This document shows, piece by piece, positions 1-8,873 of a stretch of 64,000 nucleotides of DNA (positions within the stretch are counted from its first letter, which is position 1; each line of letters opens with the position of its first letter). Both the position numbers and the translations under genes were made by a program. Source of the DNA: Bacteroidales bacterium (GTDB taxonomy: Bacteria; Bacteroidota; Bacteroidia; Bacteroidales; UBA932); the NCBI GenBank assembly GCA_023667095.1, contig JAMPAT010000002.1, forward strand, positions 131,445-195,444, read 5' to 3'. Under the pieces are notes generated by a model, which was not told the origin of the DNA, searched no databases, and was given only the letters and a program-made list of their open reading frames with translations.

Positions 1-954
1 CAGCTGCCTTATCTCATGGTCAAGTTCCCTGTCGGTTTCATCTGCCTGTGCAAGAAGCACCTTATCCACAGTATTTGTTTCTTCAGCAACCCTCAGCAGG
101 ACAATGAAACGTTTTCCATAAAGATGGGAGCATGAAGATATGCCGTCCGCCATCGAGCCGCCTCTTTCTATTGTCCTGCAGACGGATTTCATTGACTCAT
201 TATACGGATAGAAAGTGACCAGGCCCATCATCAGGTCCAAGGCTTCAAGAATCCGGACATCCGAACTTAGCAGAAGATGCAGTATCCTGCAAAACCTTGC
301 AACCTGGTATTTCATGACAATCCTTCCGACAAGAGGAATCCTCATTACAACCCCTGAACAGAATTTCCTATAACGCTCCGTTCCGCCCCATAAATGCCTG
401 ACGACACTCCAGGCGCACAGCACGGTGAGCAACAGGCCCGCAGCAGCAGGCAACTTTCCGGAAAATGCAATAATCTGCCTGGTAATTCCTGGCAGTTCAC
501 CTCCCATCCTTGCATAGACCTGCTCAAACATCGGGACAACGGCAATCAGCATGAACACAAGTACCGCAACCGCAATGCACAATGTTATGCACGGATAGCT
601 CAACGCACCTGTAATCATCTTTTTCTGTTCCTCCTTTTTCCTATAATAGTCTATAAGGAAAGATAGGGCATCAGGCAATTTTCCGGTCTCCTCCCCTATC
701 CTTACAACACTGCAGTCCAGCTCAGAAAAACATGCCTCATTAGACATCGACTGCCATAGGCATGAGCCTGAAACGACACGGTCAAAGACCCTCGAATATA
801 CCTGACGCTCCTTTTTGCCTGCTCCGTCAAGAATCAGCCCGAATGAACGGCTGAGGCTAAGCCCTGAGGATATCAGGGAATGCAATTCTGAAAAGAAGAC
901 CTTCCTGTCCTTATCCGGAAGGCTATTCCGTCCAAACCAAAATCCCATAATCAT
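1..954 (-). CDS. gspF: GspF/PilC-like inner-membrane platform protein (partial, runs off left edge)
   Basis: I translated this by hand: an open frame runs from an ATG at 954 to position 1 (318 residues) with no stop, so the C-terminus lies outside the window. GspF proteins are about 400 residues, so roughly 80 are missing. The N-terminal T2SSF domain is recognisable (VFFSELHSLISSGLSLSRSF, later VRIGEETGKLPDAL). A long hydrophobic stretch (CITLCIAVAVLVFMLIAVV) follows, and the second T2SSF repeat starts near VARFCRILHLLLSSDVRILE. GspF is the membrane platform that couples the GspE ATPase to pseudopilus assembly. The start overlaps the upstream pseudopilin gene by 32 bp; a second in-frame ATG lies at 948. 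It is the last visible gene of the secretion operon. Confidence 0.88.
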   Translation of the reverse strand, partial: MIMGFWFGRNSLPDKDRKVFFSELHSLISSGLSLSRSFGLILDGAGKKERQVYSRVFDRVVSGSCLWQSMSNEACFSELDCSVVRIGEETGKLPDALSFLIDYYRKKEEQKKMITGALSYPCITLCIAVAVLVFMLIAVVPMFEQVYARMGGELPGITRQIIAFSGKLPAAAGLLLTVLCAWSVVRHLWGGTERYRKFCSGVVMRIPLVGRIVMKYQVARFCRILHLLLSSDVRILEALDLMMGLVTFYPYNESMKSVCRTIERGGSMADGISSCSHLYGKRFIVLLRVAEETNTVDKVLLAQADETDRELDHEIRQL

Positions 955-1273
955 AACCAACAAAGATTGAATCACAGCATCCGCATGAATTCCATATCAA
1001 TGTACCATTGGCAAGACGTACCGAATCATGCAACTGCCCTGCTGAATAAAACAGATATATCCCGTCAACAAGACGGACACTGTCTGCATTGTATTTCAAG
1101 TTTTCAATCAGTCCATGCCCTATCAGCCTGTCATAAAATTCGGCATTACTGTCAACTGGCAGACTTCTGCTGACAAAGCCAAGCCCTTCATACATTGAAA
1201 TCAACAGGATTCCGGACAGCACCATCGACACAAGAACCTCAGCCAAAGTACTTGCTTTCAAAATATTATTCAT
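923..1273 (-). CDS. Minor pseudopilin-like protein (GspI/J position)
   Basis: A 116-residue protein with a class III (prepilin) leader: short basic N-terminus MNNILKA, then STLAEVLVSMVLSGILLISM. Cleavage after Ala would leave Ser1 and put Glu at position +5, the residue needed for pilin assembly. The remainder is a small globular domain with closely spaced cysteines (SCGCCDS). Prepilins of this type are processed by the A24 peptidase encoded upstream in the same operon. It overlaps the preceding pseudopilin gene by 8 bp and the following gspF by 32 bp. Sequence alone does not decide between GspI, GspJ and a type IV minor pilin. Confidence 0.75.
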   Translation of the reverse strand: MNNILKASTLAEVLVSMVLSGILLISMYEGLGFVSRSLPVDSNAEFYDRLIGHGLIENLKYNADSVRLVDGIYLFYSAGQLHDSVRLANGTLIWNSCGCCDSIFVGYDYGILVWTE

Positions 1274-1613
1274 ATATATCCTCCATTAGATACCGGTACA
1301 CCATATCTGTCCCGTTCTTCGTCTCTGACATTACAGTCACCTCCAGCAACCCATCCAGATAGACTTCAGCAGACACAGTTATAGTCCCCCAGTCAAACAT
1401 ATATACCTTTTCTGTTCCCGTACATGAACTTTCACGGACATAGTCTTCGGCACATGTCTCCATTGCCTCCTCCACTTCCTGTAGACGTATTGACTTCATG
1501 CCAAGCATATCCACACTGGAAATTGCATCAACGGCAAGCAGGAATGACAACATGAATATCACTGATGCCACAATCGGCTCTACGATTGAATATGCCCCAA
1601 GATACACTTTCAT
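1266..1613 (-). CDS. Minor pseudopilin-like protein
   Basis: A 115-residue protein. The N-terminus MKVYLGA followed by YSIVEPIVASVIFMLSFLLA matches a prepilin leader: cleavage after Ala leaves Tyr1 and Glu at +5, then one hydrophobic helix. The C-terminal domain is about 85 residues with two cysteines (ETCAED, ESSCTG). It should be a minor tip or assembly component of the pseudopilus. Its start overlaps the stop of the upstream GspC-like gene by 4 bp, a translational-coupling arrangement, and its end overlaps the next pseudopilin by 8 bp. Family assignment rests on the leader and the operon. Confidence 0.72.
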   Translation of the reverse strand: MKVYLGAYSIVEPIVASVIFMLSFLLAVDAISSVDMLGMKSIRLQEVEEAMETCAEDYVRESSCTGTEKVYMFDWGTITVSAEVYLDGLLEVTVMSETKNGTDMVYRYLMEDIYE

Positions 1614-2071
1614 CGCACTTTCAGTTCAATCATACGTCCATTGCTTTTGACAGTCATCTTTTCCGGGGAAAAGCGTACAACCAGAAAGCCGTCCACACTG
1701 TCACCTGGACAGACCATGCGCACTGTACCCCTGTCGCTGACCAGTGCATGGACTGCATCCCCATTGCCGATAACTCCCTTGAAGACAAATCCCGGCTGAC
1801 GCACCGGTTCATCCTCCCCGGGCGCAGCAGGGCTGGACATCACAACCTTGGAAAATGCCGGCTTGACCTCTACAAGTCCTGAAAGGAAAGGGTCCCTATA
1901 GTCCAGTATGAGAGAATCCCTCACTTCTGCAGGTACCGAGGCCTCCGGCAAAGGCAATTCCTTGAACTGAGGTATTTCATCTGATGGGTGGAATACTTTC
2001 ACCAACACCATTCCCCATACTGCAACTACAGCTGAGGCCAATATAGCGGTCATTGACTTTCTTGTGTCCAT
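1610..2071 (-). CDS. GspC/PilP-like inner-membrane linker protein
   Basis: A 153-residue protein with one N-terminal transmembrane helix (ILASAVVAVWGMVLVKVF), an acidic/proline-rich linker containing YRDPFL, and a C-terminal beta-rich domain: GFVFKGVIGNGDAVHALV, then VCPGDSVDGFLVVRF. This resembles the HR domain of GspC and PilP, which contacts the periplasmic N-domains of the secretin and joins inner and outer membrane parts of the machine. It starts 1 base after the stop of the upstream 400-residue gene and overlaps the next gene by 4 bp. The family call depends on architecture and gene order more than on strong motifs. Confidence 0.68.
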   Translation of the reverse strand: MDTRKSMTAILASAVVAVWGMVLVKVFHPSDEIPQFKELPLPEASVPAEVRDSLILDYRDPFLSGLVEVKPAFSKVVMSSPAAPGEDEPVRQPGFVFKGVIGNGDAVHALVSDRGTVRMVCPGDSVDGFLVVRFSPEKMTVKSNGRMIELKVR

Positions 2072-2072
2072 T

Positions 2073-3299
2073 TCAATGAAGTTTCTTGATTATCTTTCTC
2101 CTGTATAGGCCGTCCATGAAAACAGGAAATGCTAGTGAATCGTCCCTTGAAATAGAGACATCACACAATGTTCCTGCATATATGTTTCCATCAGAATAAT
2201 GATAGCAGTCCCTTATGTACACTGCACCGGAAATGCTTCCCTCAATATTGCACGAGCCATCGACATAGACCAGGCCATCCACGTGTGAACCAGGCTCCAT
2301 AATGAATCCAGGAAAGCGCAACTGGGAATCCGGCTCCTGCCCAAGTACAATGGCATATCCGGAAAGCGACGCACGTTCATGTATAACGGCATACGGCCTT
2401 GCCTCACCGCCGCCTACATATATCCCGGAAGGATATTCAAGCATTGCCCCCGCCTCCACAATGACCGTATCCGAGACAAACAGCTGCATCCTGCCCTTGA
2501 ACCCTGAGGAAACGACAACTTTTCTTGCAGAAACAATAACATCGCTGACTTCTGCATTTTCCTTAAATTCTATGACATCGCCACAGAGATGTATATTGCC
2601 GGGCAGACGCCCAGATATATGCTTTCCGGGCATCACGACAGCTGTTCCATCCTGAAAGGAGCGATATTCAGCAGGAAAGGCAGATACCGGACAGCCTATT
2701 GCCCTGAACAGGCAAAGTTCTTCAGCCCTCTGCAGGACAGAAGAATCCGCAGGCGGAAGTCCGGCAGAGGCAATCCTGAGGTCTGACTCAGGGATATGCC
2801 TTCCGGCATAGTCTCCAGAATGAATCCACGTATAGTTTATGCCGCTAAGGGGAATATATACAAGTCCACTTATTTCAGTATTTCCTGCAAGGGACAAGGC
2901 CCTGTTCCTGTCACACAGCCATAATGCTGCCTTTGCGCTGCACTCCGTATGCTTCCCCACAAGCATAATCAAGGCATCATCCTGGCGGTTGCCGGCAACC
3001 ACAGTCTCATACAGTCCCCAGGAATTTACAGACAACGTGACAGAAGATGTGTCATCATCAAAGAGCTGTAATGCTGCTGTCTCTCCTGCATTGCATGCAG
3101 TGCTGTCCGAGCACCTCACCAGAACAGCAGAGCGCAAGTCCAGACGGTCCTGCCTTTTGCTGTTGTACTCAGAGCATGCCCTGCGTTGCAGAAGTACAGA
3201 AGAATAGGCAAGCAGCACCATCAGCATTATAAGCAATGAAATCACCAAGGCCATTGGGAGAGCAAATGCACCAATATCAGTCAAATATCTTTTTCTCAT
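2073..3299 (-). CDS. GspK/PilX-position protein with N-terminal membrane helix and repetitive beta-rich body
   Basis: About 408 residues from Met at 3299. An upstream ATG at 3341 would add 14 residues but overlap the previous gene by 35 bp; 3299 sits just after the upstream stop. The N-terminus (RKRYLTDIGAFALPMALVIS and a long hydrophobic run) resembles GspK/PilX-type proteins, in which the usual Glu+5 is absent. Residues of roughly 215-350 carry short strand-turn repeats rich in G, V, I and S (for example EFKENAEVSDVIVSARKVVV), like a right-handed beta-helix or bactofilin-type fold. Gene position matches a minor pseudopilin or adhesin-like tip component. I do not recognise a close family. 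Confidence 0.62.
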   Translation of the reverse strand: MRKRYLTDIGAFALPMALVISLLIMLMVLLAYSSVLLQRRACSEYNSKRQDRLDLRSAVLVRCSDSTACNAGETAALQLFDDDTSSVTLSVNSWGLYETVVAGNRQDDALIMLVGKHTECSAKAALWLCDRNRALSLAGNTEISGLVYIPLSGINYTWIHSGDYAGRHIPESDLRIASAGLPPADSSVLQRAEELCLFRAIGCPVSAFPAEYRSFQDGTAVVMPGKHISGRLPGNIHLCGDVIEFKENAEVSDVIVSARKVVVSSGFKGRMQLFVSDTVIVEAGAMLEYPSGIYVGGGEARPYAVIHERASLSGYAIVLGQEPDSQLRFPGFIMEPGSHVDGLVYVDGSCNIEGSISGAVYIRDCYHYSDGNIYAGTLCDVSISRDDSLAFPVFMDGLYRRKIIKKLH

Positions 3300-3306
3300 A
3301 GCTATT

Positions 3307-3795
3307 TCATGACATTTCAACCTGAATGATGGAAACATCAAGATGCAGAACAGGAGTTTTCCCGGACGGCTTCTCCAGAATGAACTTCACGGACGTCATC
3401 CTGACCTCAGGTACGGAATTTTCGATAAACGACAAAATTTTCAACAACGGTACAAATCCTCCATATAGCTGCATATCTGCAGAATATAATGCCATTTTGC
3501 CTTCCCGTCCAATTTCATGCGGTACATAATTGCCGACAGTGACTCCATTCAATGCACACCATGAACCGATGATACTGACAATTTCACCGCAGCTGACAAC
3601 AGGCCTCCCGAAATCACGGAAGACATAACATTGGGAATCAGCAGGAGAGGCATGGCTAAACGATCTTTCCAAGTCCTTTACATCCATGTATTCGGAATAA
3701 AGCCCTACCGTTCCCGACACAGCCAGGACATAGATTGCTGCAGGTGCCGCCACAAGCAGGCACACAAGCTTTATCAAGGCACTGTTCCTTTTCAT
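3307..3795 (-). CDS. GspM/PilO-like assembly protein
   Basis: A 162-residue protein with one N-terminal transmembrane helix (KLVCLLVAAPAAIYVLAVSG), a short helical linker, and a C-terminal ferredoxin-like region of about 100 residues. GspM/PilO proteins have this plan and pair with GspL/PilN in the inner-membrane assembly platform. It overlaps the upstream GspL-like gene by 4 bp (ATGA), so the two are probably translated together, as gspL-gspM and pilN-pilO are in other bacteria. Assignment is by architecture and position. Confidence 0.62.
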   Translation of the reverse strand: MKRNSALIKLVCLLVAAPAAIYVLAVSGTVGLYSEYMDVKDLERSFSHASPADSQCYVFRDFGRPVVSCGEIVSIIGSWCALNGVTVGNYVPHEIGREGKMALYSADMQLYGGFVPLLKILSFIENSVPEVRMTSVKFILEKPSGKTPVLHLDVSIIQVEMS

Positions 3796-4700
3796 TGCAT
3801 AAGATGTATTTCAAAATTCAGCCTACCTGTAGCCCTGTCCCTGTCCACACCTGTAACCACAATTGACCTGCAGTCAATCGAATCCTTCATATTCTGGGCA
3901 AATGACATTACTGTCCCGGCCTCCAGTGACTCACCCTTGATTATTACAAGCGACATATCATCCGGCACACCATATTTTTTACGTTCCCTGGGACTATCGG
4001 CAGAAAGAAGGCTCAGACGCATCCCGTCAGGCAGCAACGAGGCAATCCTGTCAAAGAGCGAGCTCCTTAAAGGATGGGATACGGCATCAAATCCGGCAAC
4101 GAGCCTGGCCTGTGCCGCTGTCATTTCCGACTTTTTACGCGCTGCCCTGATTTCCTCCGCATAGGCCTCCCTCTTTTCAGCAATCTTTTCCGACAAGACA
4201 GAACCGGCAAAACAGCTGGCTGCCAAGACTGCCAGATACAGGACAAGCACAGGCAGCAGAATACGCCTGAACAATTTTTCAAGGACAAACTCCCTAAGGA
4301 GATGATCATGTCCAAATCCAGATATGCGCAGCCTTCTTCCACACAAGGCAGCAACCTTAGAATCAAGTTTTTCCACATCCATATCATGAAATACTGCAAT
4401 GCCTATATCCATCATTCCCTTTGCAGACAAGTCACGTAGATGAGGCTCAACAGAAGAACGCCTGACGAAATCAATCATACCCCCATCATGTAAAGAAACA
4501 AGAAGGCTGCTGTTGTCCATGATACGTCCGATGACAGGGTCATCGCTGAGATATGGCCTGCTGTATACGTCACTCCCTGTCACAGCAAGGACATATAGCC
4601 CTCCACCATATGACGAGAGCCATTCCATGGAAACATTGTCACCATCAAGATGAAGGACGGCGACAGACACTTTCAGGGGCAAGACATAATCGTACTTCAT
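3792..4700 (-). CDS. GspL / PilM-PilN-like assembly protein
   Basis: A 302-residue protein. Residues 1-145 form a cytoplasmic domain that could be a reduced actin-like PilM/GspL domain, but I see no clear nucleotide motifs. A single membrane helix follows (LPVLVLYLAVLAASCFAGSV), then a charged coiled coil (EKREAYAEEIRAARKKSEM). The C-terminal periplasmic part has the PilN-like pattern SLLPDGMRLSLLS and ends near LNFEIHLM. In related machines this protein docks GspE/PilB to the membrane and pairs with GspM/PilO, encoded next with a 4-bp overlap. It starts 4 bases after the secretin stop. Confidence 0.68.
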   Translation of the reverse strand: MKYDYVLPLKVSVAVLHLDGDNVSMEWLSSYGGGLYVLAVTGSDVYSRPYLSDDPVIGRIMDNSSLLVSLHDGGMIDFVRRSSVEPHLRDLSAKGMMDIGIAVFHDMDVEKLDSKVAALCGRRLRISGFGHDHLLREFVLEKLFRRILLPVLVLYLAVLAASCFAGSVLSEKIAEKREAYAEEIRAARKKSEMTAAQARLVAGFDAVSHPLRSSLFDRIASLLPDGMRLSLLSADSPRERKKYGVPDDMSLVIIKGESLEAGTVMSFAQNMKDSIDCRSIVVTGVDRDRATGRLNFEIHLMQ

Positions 4701-4704
4701 AATT

Positions 4705-6579
4705 CTACATTATTATGGTAGGACGTATAAATATATTAAGCTTGGAATCCGTCCTCGTCTTGCGCGTCTTTCCGAAAACAGACCTGAGCACAGGTACACG
4801 TGAGACGTATGGAAGCCCTTTTGAGTTATTGTCCTTCAGGTTCTTTTCGATTCCTCCGAGAAGTACCATCTCCCCGTCCTTGACCTTTACTGTCGAATTG
4901 AAACTGCGCTTTATTATACCGGGAGGAGCGTATCTGTCATCACCGTCAGTCTCCTTGAACTCATCCTGGCTGAGACTGATACTCAGCGTTATGGTACTGT
5001 CCGCACTGACCTGTGGAGTCATGTCCAGCACAAAATTGGCCTCTACATTTTTCCAGAGCCAGGACTCCGACTGGAGTGGATTCTGGGTACCGATGATATT
5101 GACCTGGCTTTCCTTATAATATTTCACTTCACCGCTTTTCAGGACTGCCTTATGGCCATTCAGTGTTGCGAGTCTCGGAGTTGACCTAAGAACAATCCTG
5201 CCTGTCTCCTCAAGAAGCTGCAAGTCGGCATAGAAAAACTGCGAGACCTTTCCGAGGACAATTGAGCCAAAGCCATTGAATGACCTGAGAATCCTGTTTA
5301 TGGAGTCTGCATTCAGCTTAAAGTCTATCCCGGGTCCAAAAGTTCCGCCAGTCTGCCACTTCTCTGCCCCGACACCGAGGCCAAGCCCCATGGACTGGGT
5401 GCTTGTCCCCGTTGCATCCACAATTATCACATCTATGGAAATCATCGGCACACTCCTGTCTATCTCATCCAGGAAACATTCTATCCTGCCGATATTCCTT
5501 CTGTCCCCACTGATTACAATACTGTTCAGATCGGGAAAAGTCTTGATTTCCATGTCCTGCCTCAGTTCCGACGGTATAATCTCCGGAACCATCTCAACGG
5601 TCCGGTATTTCATCGGATAGACAGAAACGCTTGACATTGCCCCCTGCCCTTTGGCATCCCCTATTATATAGACCCCATCCGCTTCCCTCCATGTAACAGG
5701 AGTACCGGTAAACAGGATTCCAAGAAAATCAGGCAAGCGCATAGGACCGACATCCACATTTACCCTATGCTCAATCCTGCCGGCGAGGAAATAATTCTGC
5801 CCTGTCTTTGCAAAGAGTTCCGGTACAATATCCTTAAGGCTTGCATTATGCAGATGTGCACTTATATATCCGGAAGAATCAACCTGCACAAGGTCAGTCC
5901 GGAACAGTCCACGGGATATTTCCGTCCTATCCTTTCCTGCCTCAAACAGGCTCCATGCCATCTCCCCTTCCCTTCTTGCCGTCAGGTCATTTGATGCCGC
6001 GATAGCCTGGACTGCCTCAACGACAGACATCGATGTGCCGAATGAAGATACAGGACGTGCAGACATTGAGTTTGGAAAAATCATATTGTGACCGGTGGCC
6101 TTTGTGAAACGTCTCGCCATGGTGTCAAGCCGGCATTCCGAAAAGTCAAATGAGACAGTGCCGTCTTCACCGTCATAGTCAACAGACACATGAGGAGGCT
6201 CAGTTGGAGGGACATAATCGGTTATTGTGACAATATCACCTATTATCTGGGCCTGCAGAGACTTCTCTGTACATATAAAATACAGGAAATCCTTGACTGG
6301 AACTTTCTGCATATTGCATGTTATGGTCTTCTTCCTGTCAATCACGATGTCAATGCTGAGTCCATTTGATATTGCCATGCTTTTCACAAGTTCAGCTATT
6401 GAGAAGTCCGTAACAGACACATCCACTGTCTGCAGATACGCCTTGCTGCGGAGCGCAAGGTCATCAAGGCCCTTTTTCAGCTGCCCGTCAAGGGACAATG
6501 TATCTGCCTGGGCCCAGGCCATGCAATGACACAAAAGGAGCGAGGCAGTCAAGACAAACATTTTTACACTCTTACGCAT
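4705..6579 (-). CDS. gspD: Secretin (GspD/PilQ family outer-membrane channel)
   Basis: About 624 residues from Met at 6579, which begins a good signal peptide (KMFVLTASLLLCHCMAWAQA). A longer reading from 6651 would lie inside gspE and is rejected. An STN-type domain comes first (LVKSMAISNGLSIDIVIDRK). N-type ring domains follow, including TFPDLNSIVISGDRRNIGRI. The secretin core has SVPMISIDVIIVDATGTST, LRSTPRLATLNGHKA and VKVKDGEMVLLGGI, ending LPYVSRVPVLRSVFGK and IFIRPTIIM. It forms the outer-membrane gate of the type II secretion / type IV pilus-like machine. Its start lies 13 bases after the gspE stop. No pilotin gene is visible. Confidence 0.92.
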   Translation of the reverse strand: MRKSVKMFVLTASLLLCHCMAWAQADTLSLDGQLKKGLDDLALRSKAYLQTVDVSVTDFSIAELVKSMAISNGLSIDIVIDRKKTITCNMQKVPVKDFLYFICTEKSLQAQIIGDIVTITDYVPPTEPPHVSVDYDGEDGTVSFDFSECRLDTMARRFTKATGHNMIFPNSMSARPVSSFGTSMSVVEAVQAIAASNDLTARREGEMAWSLFEAGKDRTEISRGLFRTDLVQVDSSGYISAHLHNASLKDIVPELFAKTGQNYFLAGRIEHRVNVDVGPMRLPDFLGILFTGTPVTWREADGVYIIGDAKGQGAMSSVSVYPMKYRTVEMVPEIIPSELRQDMEIKTFPDLNSIVISGDRRNIGRIECFLDEIDRSVPMISIDVIIVDATGTSTQSMGLGLGVGAEKWQTGGTFGPGIDFKLNADSINRILRSFNGFGSIVLGKVSQFFYADLQLLEETGRIVLRSTPRLATLNGHKAVLKSGEVKYYKESQVNIIGTQNPLQSESWLWKNVEANFVLDMTPQVSADSTITLSISLSQDEFKETDGDDRYAPPGIIKRSFNSTVKVKDGEMVLLGGIEKNLKDNNSKGLPYVSRVPVLRSVFGKTRKTRTDSKLNIFIRPTIIM

Positions 6580-6592
6580 ATATTCCGATAAT

Positions 6593-8008
6593 TTAAGCAT
6601 TACTGTCCAGCAACGGGAGGATTTCCTCAAGAGATGTCTCACCATCTGCAAACAGAGACAAGGCGGAATCCCTCAATGTGCTGATCCCCTTTGCAGAAAG
6701 CAAGTCACTGGCATCCGCAAGATTATCCCTCACAGCCAATGACAAGTCCTTGTCCATCCTCAGGACCTCATATATGGCCTTACGTCCGTGGTAACCGGTA
6801 AAATGGCATGCCGGGCATCCTGTCCTGCCATAGAACTTTCCTGAATTGGCCACGGTATCAAATCCAGGGACTTGGCCATCATATTCTACCGGACTCTTGC
6901 AATGCGGACACAGGAGACGTACAAGCCTCTGGGCCACGCATGCGACCAGCGTCTCGGACAAGAGATAGGGATGTATCCCCATATCCACCAGACGCGAGAT
7001 GCAGCCCCATGCACTGTTTGTGTGAAGTGTAGACAGGAGAAGGTGACCGGTCAGGGAACTGCGTATAGCCATTTCCGCAGTGTCCTCGTCACGTATCTCG
7101 CCAAGCATGATTATGTCAGGATCCTGACGGAGGAATGTCCTGAGCGCAACCGGGAACGTCAACCCGACATCTTCCCTAAGGTGCACCTGGTTGACTCCAT
7201 CAAGTGTATATTCGACAGGGTCCTCGATTGTCAGGATATTATTGTCCCCTCTGTTGAGACGTTCCAATGTTGCATAAAGGGTAGTACTTTTGCCGGCTCC
7301 TGTAGGACCGCTTATCAGTATCAGTCCATGCGGTCTTGAAATGGATGCGATATAGTCATCATATTGCCTCCTGGACAGTCCAAGCTGTTCAAGCGAAAGA
7401 TGGCTGCCTCCGCGTGCGAGCAGGCGGAGCACTATCTTTTCACCATATATAGTTGGCATTACGGAAGTACGGATATCAAGTTTCATGTCATCCCTGGAAT
7501 ACATTATACGTCCATCCTGCGGAAGACGCTTTTCCGATATGTCAAGATTCGACAGTATCTTTATCCTGTTCACAAGACCGGGATATTCTGCTGCATTCAT
7601 CACATGCCGTTCTATAAGCCTCCCGTCTATACGGAATCTCACACGGCATTTCGTTTCTGAAGGCTCTATGTGTATATCACTCGCATTCAATGACCAGGCC
7701 TCCGCTATAAGATTTGCGGCAATATCCTGTCCATGCAACAGTGCATTTTCCTGGCCCACGGCACCTGACTGTCTATAGTGAATGGACAGGAGCCTTGTCA
7801 GTTCATCAGGCACGACACATGAGACACTGACCTTATATCCATAGATAATGTCAATCTCTTCAATTGCAGCACCATAGTCATACCCGGCATCACCGAGACA
7901 TGACAGCCTGCCATCTGAATCAATAGTACATGGCAGCAGACGATAATGGAAAGCCTCATCTCCGGTAAAGACCTGCAAGGCTTCTGTAGAAATTTCAGGA
8001 ATGTCCAT
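6593..8008 (-). CDS. gspE: GspE/PilB-type secretion ATPase
   Basis: A 471-residue ATPase that powers pseudopilus extension from the cytoplasm. Walker A is GPTGAGKSTT at about residue 234. It is followed by TIEDPVEYTLDGVNQ, the Walker B segment DPDIIMLGEIRDEDTAEMA and the His box LLLSTLHTNSA. A zinc-binding pair is present (CPHC and CPAC). The N-terminal GspE domain is shorter than in classical GspE, and the linker DIHIEPSETKCRVRFRIDGR is well conserved. PilT-type retraction ATPases lack the zinc motif, so this is an assembly ATPase. It starts 1 base after the prepilin peptidase stop. Only one ATPase is seen, which favours a type II-like rather than a retractile pilus system. Confidence 0.94.
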   Translation of the reverse strand: MDIPEISTEALQVFTGDEAFHYRLLPCTIDSDGRLSCLGDAGYDYGAAIEEIDIIYGYKVSVSCVVPDELTRLLSIHYRQSGAVGQENALLHGQDIAANLIAEAWSLNASDIHIEPSETKCRVRFRIDGRLIERHVMNAAEYPGLVNRIKILSNLDISEKRLPQDGRIMYSRDDMKLDIRTSVMPTIYGEKIVLRLLARGGSHLSLEQLGLSRRQYDDYIASISRPHGLILISGPTGAGKSTTLYATLERLNRGDNNILTIEDPVEYTLDGVNQVHLREDVGLTFPVALRTFLRQDPDIIMLGEIRDEDTAEMAIRSSLTGHLLLSTLHTNSAWGCISRLVDMGIHPYLLSETLVACVAQRLVRLLCPHCKSPVEYDGQVPGFDTVANSGKFYGRTGCPACHFTGYHGRKAIYEVLRMDKDLSLAVRDNLADASDLLSAKGISTLRDSALSLFADGETSLEEILPLLDSNA

Positions 8009-8009
8009 A

Positions 8010-8438
8010 TTATAGAATTAGAAATCCGACAAGGCATATACCATAGGTGGAGACCAAGGGGATATCCTTCCATTTTCTGCGGAAGCATATCCATAATGCA
8101 AGCGAAAGACACGAAGCTGAGACAAGGAAGACAGCGTAGCCATAAAAATCGAAGTACGGAGTCAGCATAAGGACAAAGATCATGTCTCCCAGGCCAACCA
8201 TACTGCCGTAACTGACATGTCTCAGTTTTGAATACATATACAATGAGATGCCAAACATGAGGCAGACAGCAGAATTTCCAAGACAATTGCATATTGCCAT
8301 CCGCATTCCATGCCCAATGACGGAAGCCACTGCAATACAGGCCCCGAACAGCAGAAGAATCCAGACATTGACATGTCTCCATCTCAAATCAGACACTATC
8401 ATAATGGAAAGCGGAATGATGCAGACAATATTCCACAT
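8010..8438 (-). CDS. A24-family prepilin peptidase (short form)
   Basis: A 142-residue polytopic membrane protein. The two catalytic aspartate sites of the A24 family are visible: SDLRWRHVNVWI near the N-terminus and the GxGD motif in MVGLGDMIFVLML. It lacks the N-terminal methyltransferase/zinc domain of full GspO/PilD, so it may process prepilins without N-methylating them. Substrates are probably the GspG-like pilin just upstream and the minor pseudopilins downstream. It lies 15 bases after the pilin stop and 1 base before gspE. Confidence 0.8.
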   Translation of the reverse strand: MWNIVCIIPLSIMIVSDLRWRHVNVWILLLFGACIAVASVIGHGMRMAICNCLGNSAVCLMFGISLYMYSKLRHVSYGSMVGLGDMIFVLMLTPYFDFYGYAVFLVSASCLSLALWICFRRKWKDIPLVSTYGICLVGFLIL

Positions 8439-8453
8439 ATCTTACACCATGCC

Positions 8454-8873
8454 CTAATCCTTCTGCGTCTCGGCCAGCTTTTTGTCCTGGTCAATCTCCC
8501 AGATGTTGAACTGCCCGTCCCTGTCAAAATCGACTACTGCCACAGCCTGCGCCTTGAAGCCATTTTCATCCGCTTCAACAATCTCAATCCGGTAGTTTGC
8601 ATTGCCGTCTTCTGTCACAAGCGGCATCTGCTCGAAACCTATTTCATCAAGATTGTCCGAATATCTGGAATAGGTGTAGAAATAGCTTTTCTGCAAAGTA
8701 TAGACAAATGACAGCTGCTGCTGTGCCTCCATCGCCTTGGCCCGTGATATCAGAGGCATCAGGTTTGGAAGTGCGATAAGGACGAGGATACCTATTATAA
8801 CAAGGACTACCAGCATTTCTGGCAAAGAGAATGCATCAAGCCTTTCATTGAAATATCTTTTCATATTTTTCAT
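8454..8873 (-). CDS. gspG: Major pseudopilin (GspG/PilA-like)
   Basis: A 139-residue prepilin. After a basic leader ending NERLDA comes FSLPEMLVVLVIIGILVLIA, with Phe1 and Glu+5 as in type IV pilins and pseudopilins. The globular part has a helix (AMEAQQQLSFVYTLQKSYFY) and ends in an acidic loop (VDFDRDGQFNIWEIDQDKK). That loop resembles the calcium-binding loop of GspG, although a Ca site is inference. The -1 residue is Ala rather than the usual Gly, as in the other prepilins here. The start overlaps the regulator stop by 4 bp (ATGA). It is probably the main fibre subunit. Confidence 0.85.
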   Translation of the reverse strand: MKNMKRYFNERLDAFSLPEMLVVLVIIGILVLIALPNLMPLISRAKAMEAQQQLSFVYTLQKSYFYTYSRYSDNLDEIGFEQMPLVTEDGNANYRIEIVEADENGFKAQAVAVVDFDRDGQFNIWEIDQDKKLAETQKD

